Notes under the pieces: generated by a model | The model's database searches: none | Told to the model about the DNA's origin: nothing | The model's input: the letters and a program-made list of their open reading frames with translations, nothing else | Translations under genes and position numbers: made by a program | Shown here: positions 60,482-64,000 of the stretch, piece by piece | Layout: every line of letters begins with the position of its first letter | Numbering within the stretch: position 1 is the first letter of the stretch | Source of the DNA: Oscillospiraceae bacterium | Lineage (GTDB): Bacteria > Bacillota > Clostridia > Oscillospirales > Oscillospiraceae | Direction: 5' to 3' | Assembly (NCBI GenBank): GCA_902798545.1 | Contig: CADBWQ010000011.1 | Location: 1-64,000, forward strand | Length of the DNA: 64,000 nucleotides

Positions 60482-63400
60482 TCAACTGTCGATTGTGCTG
60501 ACGGTGATTGTGGTCTCTTCCAACACATCCAGCAGAACCCGTACAGTATCCAGAGAAGTGAAGATTGTCACATTGTTCTCTGTTGCACAGCGGCGGATTG
60601 CCACGCCATCCTCGTAGTGGGCGCCCCGACGGATGGCACGGGTATTGATAATATAGCTGACATAACCGGCCCGGATAGACTCAAGAATCTCATCACTGCC
60701 CTCGCTGATTTTGCGGCGTTTACGTGTACGGATCCCGTGTTCCTTCAGATAAGTTGCCGTGCCCACGGTGGCCTCAATATTAAAGCCCATGTCATAGAAT
60801 CGCCTCACCAGGGGGAGAGCCTCTTCTTTGTCTTCGTCTGCCAGTGTAACAAAGACAGTCCCATAGTTCTGCAGTTTCATGCCGGAAGCCTGCAGCGCCT
60901 TGTACATGGCACGACTGAGCTTGTCATCATATCCGATGGCTTCGCCGGTGGACTTCATTTCAGGAGAGAGATATGCATCGAGACCCTTGATTTTGTTCCA
61001 GGAGAAAACGGGAACTTTGACATAATGGCGTTTTTTCTCCGCCGGGTAAAGATCGAAAATGCCCTGTTCTTTCAAGCTCTTGCCGAGAATGACTTCTGTA
61101 GCAATGTCTGCCAGAGAATAACCCGTGGATTTGGACAGAAAGGGAACGGTACGGCTGGAGCGGGGATTGACTTCGATAATAAAGACATTTTCCTCCCGAT
61201 CGACGATGAACTGAATGTTATACAGTCCGACGATTCCGATCCCAAGCCCAAGTTTTTTGGCATACTGGAGGATGATGCCTTTGACTTTGTTGGAGATGGA
61301 GAAAGCCGGATATACACTGATTGAATCGCCGGAGTGGACACCTGTCCGTTCCACCAGCTCCATAATACCGGGTACAAAGACATCTCGTCCGTCACAGATG
61401 GCGTCAACTTCGACCTCTTTGCCCTGAATGTACTTATCAACCAGAACCGGTTTATCCGCGTCGATCTCCACGGCGGTCTTCAGGTAGTGCCTCAGCATAT
61501 CCTCGCTGGCTACAATCTCCATCGCACGACCGCCCAGGACAAAGCTTGGTCTCACCAGTACGGGGTATCCGATCTCTGCGGCTGCCTGCACACCGTCTTC
61601 GATGTTCGTCACGGCACAGCCGCGTGGCTGGGGGATATTGAGATCGAGAAGAATCTTCTCAAAGCTGTCGCGATTCTCCGCACGCTCGATGGCAGCACAG
61701 TCTGTGCCGATGATCCTGACCCCGCGATCCATCAGGGGCTGGGCGAGGTTAATTGCAGTCTGACCGCCCAGAGAAGCAATGACACCCTCAGGCTGCTCAA
61801 AGTCGATGATTGCCATAACATCTTCCGGGGTCAGAGGTTCAAAGTAGAGTTTGTCGCCGGTGGTGTAGTCTGTGGAAACCGTTTCGGGATTGTTATTGAT
61901 GATGATGGCCTCATAACCTGCCCGCTTGATTGTCTGGACTGCATGCACGGTGGAATAATCGAATTCCACGCCCTGCCCGATACGGATGGGGCCGGCGCCA
62001 AGGACAACGATCTTCTTCTTGTCCGTGAGACGGCTGTCATTCACTCCGCTGTAGGAGGAATACAGGTAGGCGATGTACTTACCCGTGTGGAGCGTATCGA
62101 CCATACGGAACACTGGCGTGATGCCGAGTTTTTTACGCCGGGCATAGAGCTCGGTTTCCTCAAGATGCCAGACTTTCGAAATCCATCGGTCAGAGAATCC
62201 CATTTTCTTGGCTTCCCGGAGAACGTCGATATCATTGACATGTGATGCAAGTGTTTCTTCCATACGGACGATCTTCTGAAGCGATTCCAGGAACAGCTCG
62301 GTGATCATGGTGATCTCATGCAGCCTGTCAACGGAAACGCCTCTGCGCAGCAGCTCAATTATGGCAAAAATATTGTCATCCCGGAATTCCCCGATGTAGG
62401 TCAGCAGTTCATCGTCAGACCACGTGTCGAACTTCGCACTGTGCAGATGATATACACCGGTCTCCAAAGAACGGACGGATTTGAGAAAGCACTCCTCAAG
62501 ATTCGAACCGATTCCCATGACTTCACCGGTGGCTTTCATCTGCGTACCGAGGGTATTGGGGGCATCAGGAAACTTATCGAAGGGGAAGCGGGGAAACTTT
62601 GCCACGATGTAGTCGAGGCTGGGCTCCATGGCAGCTGTACCGCCGGCGACAGGGATCTCTTCAAGGGCCATGCCCATGGCAATCTTGGCTGTCACGCGGG
62701 CAATGGGATATCCGCTGGCTTTGGAGGCGAGGGCAGAGGAACGCGAGACGCGGGGGTTGACTTCGATGAGGAAGTACTCCGATGTCTCTGGATGCAGCGC
62801 AAACTGCACATTGCAGCCACCTTCAATCTTCAGTTCACGGATGATCTTCAGCGCACTGTCGTTGAGCATCTTCATGTCGTGCTCATTCAGACTCAGAATG
62901 GGGGCAACAACGATGGAGTCACCGGTGTGGACGCCCACTGGATCAACATTCTCCATACCACAGATTGTGATGGCGTGGTCGTTGGAGTCACGCATGACTT
63001 CAAATTCGATTTCCTTGTAACCCTTGACACTTTTCTCAATCAGAACCTGATGCACAGGGGAGAGACGGAAGGCGTTTGTGCCGATCTCAATCAGTTCCGC
63101 CTCGCTGTTGGCAAATCCACCCCCTGTACCGCCCAGGGTGAATGCGGGACGCAGCACAACCGGATAGCCGATCCGATCCGCAGCAGCTCTGGCTTCATCC
63201 AGATTATAGGTGATTTCTGATGGAATCACCGGTTCACCGATGGACTGGCACATCTCCTTGAAAAGCTCCCGGTCTTCGGCACGCTCAATGGAAGAGGAAC
63301 TGGTACCCAGAAGCTTTGTACCGCACTCCCGCAGAATGCCCTTTCGCTCCAGCTGCATGGCCAGGTTTAATCCGGTCTGGCCGCCGATGCCCGGAACGAT

Positions 63401-63655
63401 CGCATCCGGACGCTCATAGCGCAGAATCTTGGCAACATATTCCAGGGTGAGAGGCTCCATGTAGACCTTGTCTGCGATCACGGTATCGGTCATAATGGTA
63501 GCGGGATTGGAATTCACGAGAACAACTTCATATCCCTCTTCCCGCAATGCAAGGCATGCCTGTGTTCCCGCATAGTCGAACTCGGCCGCCTGACCGATCA
63601 CGATGGGACCGGAACCGATAATCAGAACTTTCTTTACATCAGTACGTTTTGCCAT
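60482..63655 (-). CDS. carB: Carbamoyl-phosphate synthase large chain
   Basis: Makes carbamoyl phosphate for pyrimidines and arginine. The 1057-residue protein has two homologous ATP-grasp halves: KVLIIGSGPIVIGQAAEFDYAGTQA and KKIVVLGAGPIRIGQGVEFDYSTVHA open them, each followed by VLVNSNPATIMTD / IINNNPETVSTD and RPAFTLGGTGGG / RPSFVLGGRAME. The C-terminal MGS domain (about 930-1057) is the allosteric site. The start overlaps pyrC by 22 bases. The glutaminase gene carA is not next to it. Confidence 0.97.
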   Translation of the reverse strand: MAKRTDVKKVLIIGSGPIVIGQAAEFDYAGTQACLALREEGYEVVLVNSNPATIMTDTVIADKVYMEPLTLEYVAKILRYERPDAIVPGIGGQTGLNLAMQLERKGILRECGTKLLGTSSSSIERAEDRELFKEMCQSIGEPVIPSEITYNLDEARAAADRIGYPVVLRPAFTLGGTGGGFANSEAELIEIGTNAFRLSPVHQVLIEKSVKGYKEIEFEVMRDSNDHAITICGMENVDPVGVHTGDSIVVAPILSLNEHDMKMLNDSALKIIRELKIEGGCNVQFALHPETSEYFLIEVNPRVSRSSALASKASGYPIARVTAKIAMGMALEEIPVAGGTAAMEPSLDYIVAKFPRFPFDKFPDAPNTLGTQMKATGEVMGIGSNLEECFLKSVRSLETGVYHLHSAKFDTWSDDELLTYIGEFRDDNIFAIIELLRRGVSVDRLHEITMITELFLESLQKIVRMEETLASHVNDIDVLREAKKMGFSDRWISKVWHLEETELYARRKKLGITPVFRMVDTLHTGKYIAYLYSSYSGVNDSRLTDKKKIVVLGAGPIRIGQGVEFDYSTVHAVQTIKRAGYEAIIINNNPETVSTDYTTGDKLYFEPLTPEDVMAIIDFEQPEGVIASLGGQTAINLAQPLMDRGVRIIGTDCAAIERAENRDSFEKILLDLNIPQPRGCAVTNIEDGVQAAAEIGYPVLVRPSFVLGGRAMEIVASEDMLRHYLKTAVEIDADKPVLVDKYIQGKEVEVDAICDGRDVFVPGIMELVERTGVHSGDSISVYPAFSISNKVKGIILQYAKKLGLGIGIVGLYNIQFIVDREENVFIIEVNPRSSRTVPFLSKSTGYSLADIATEVILGKSLKEQGIFDLYPAEKKRHYVKVPVFSWNKIKGLDAYLSPEMKSTGEAIGYDDKLSRAMYKALQASGMKLQNYGTVFVTLADEDKEEALPLVRRFYDMGFNIEATVGTATYLKEHGIRTRKRRKISEGSDEILESIRAGYVSYIINTRAIRRGAHYEDGVAIRRCATENNVTIFTSLDTVRVLLDVLEETTITVSTIDS

Positions 63656-64000
63656 GTTTCATTCTCCTTCGAAAAGATAACATTATTGCGATGAACAGTC
63701 AGCAGGCAGGTGCCACAGACAGACCAGCCGTCGAATGGTGTTGATTTGCCCATGGATAGAAACCGGGACGGATCGATGGTGCGTTTATCCTCGAGATCCC
63801 AGACGGTAAAATCTCCGTTACTCGAGATGCCGAATCGTTTCTTTGGATGGTCGGACATCAGGGAAACCAGTTGTTCAAGAGATATCATATGATTAGTGAC
63901 AAGCCTGCTGTACAGCACGGGGAAAGCAGTCTCCAAACCGACAATACCGTTCAGGCTCTTCCTGAAACCACGGCTCTTTTCTTCTGCAGAGTGAGGTGCA
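63634..64000 (-). CDS. pyrC: Dihydroorotase, C-terminal part (runs off the right edge)
   Basis: Closes carbamoyl aspartate to dihydroorotate. Only the last 121 codons are inside the window; the frame stays open to base 64000. The upstream end reads APHSAEEKSRGF and NGIVGLETAFPVLY, hallmark sequence of the amidohydrolase barrel after the last metal-binding Asp region (normally TDHAPH). The C-terminal part shows FTVWDLEDKRTIDPSRFLSMG and the STPFDGW...G segment typical of bacterial class I dihydroorotases. Its stop lies 22 bases inside carB, so the two are coupled. Confidence 0.93.
   Translation of the reverse strand, partial: APHSAEEKSRGFRKSLNGIVGLETAFPVLYSRLVTNHMISLEQLVSLMSDHPKKRFGISSNGDFTVWDLEDKRTIDPSRFLSMGKSTPFDGWSVCGTCLLTVHRNNVIFSKENETWQNVLM

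Overview
The window looks like a chromosomal segment of a Gram-positive anaerobe of the Clostridia (Bacillota). I infer this from gene order: rplU-rpmA-obgE, a long plus-strand run nusB-xseA-xseB-ispA-dxs-tlyA-nadK-argR-recN-tyrS, a Bacillus-type PyrR leader, and strong AAGGAGG-like ribosome binding sites before most genes. By eye the GC content is a little above 50 %, except in the first 2 kb, which is clearly more AT-rich. I cannot name a genus.

Layout, left: bases 1-1864 are the edge of an integrated mobile element (tyrosine integrase, three 11-bp direct repeats, a terminator). Then come a secreted FMN/FAD reductase-like protein with an abnormal FAD motif, a small LysM protein with a bacteriocin-type double-glycine leader, a secreted unknown, cardiolipin synthase and an S24-type repressor. 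From 8217 a good promoter opens what looks like a cyclic-nucleotide signalling cassette: two stand-alone cNMP-binding proteins, a metallo-beta-lactamase-fold hydrolase, a class III cyclase, and then an exported phosphoesterase and a cytidylate kinase-like protein.

Middle: 13037-33771 is mostly housekeeping on the plus strand (ribosomal proteins L21 and L27, Obg, NusB, exonuclease VII, isoprenoid synthesis, TlyA, NAD kinase, ArgR, RecN, TyrRS), followed by a GH25 lysozyme-like protein and two GH13 enzymes (glycogen branching enzyme and an amylase-like protein). Within it lies a P-type ATPase homologue that has lost the phosphorylated Asp, the CPC metal motif and the actuator domain. L19, a membrane polymer ligase-like protein, a GT2 glycosyltransferase, a secreted acidic-repeat protein and a HExxH protein follow.

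Right: 39986-53470 on the minus strand is one apparent transcription unit, pyrE-pyrB-pyrI-purE-purC-purF(like)-purM-purN-purO-purH(formyltransferase only)-purD-purL, driven by a perfect consensus promoter. Between promoter and pyrE lie two attenuators in series: a PyrR-type binding site/antiterminator/terminator, then a translated 48-codon leader whose stop codon lies inside a second terminator, as in enterobacterial pyrBI. I consider this the most interesting object in the window. Beyond it are a VTC-domain/DUF4956/beta-helix triad, two small envelope proteins, and the pyrC(partial)-carB-pyrK-pyrD-pyrF operon, so all de novo UMP genes except carA are seen at least in part. No rRNA, tRNA, CRISPR array or intact IS element was recognised.
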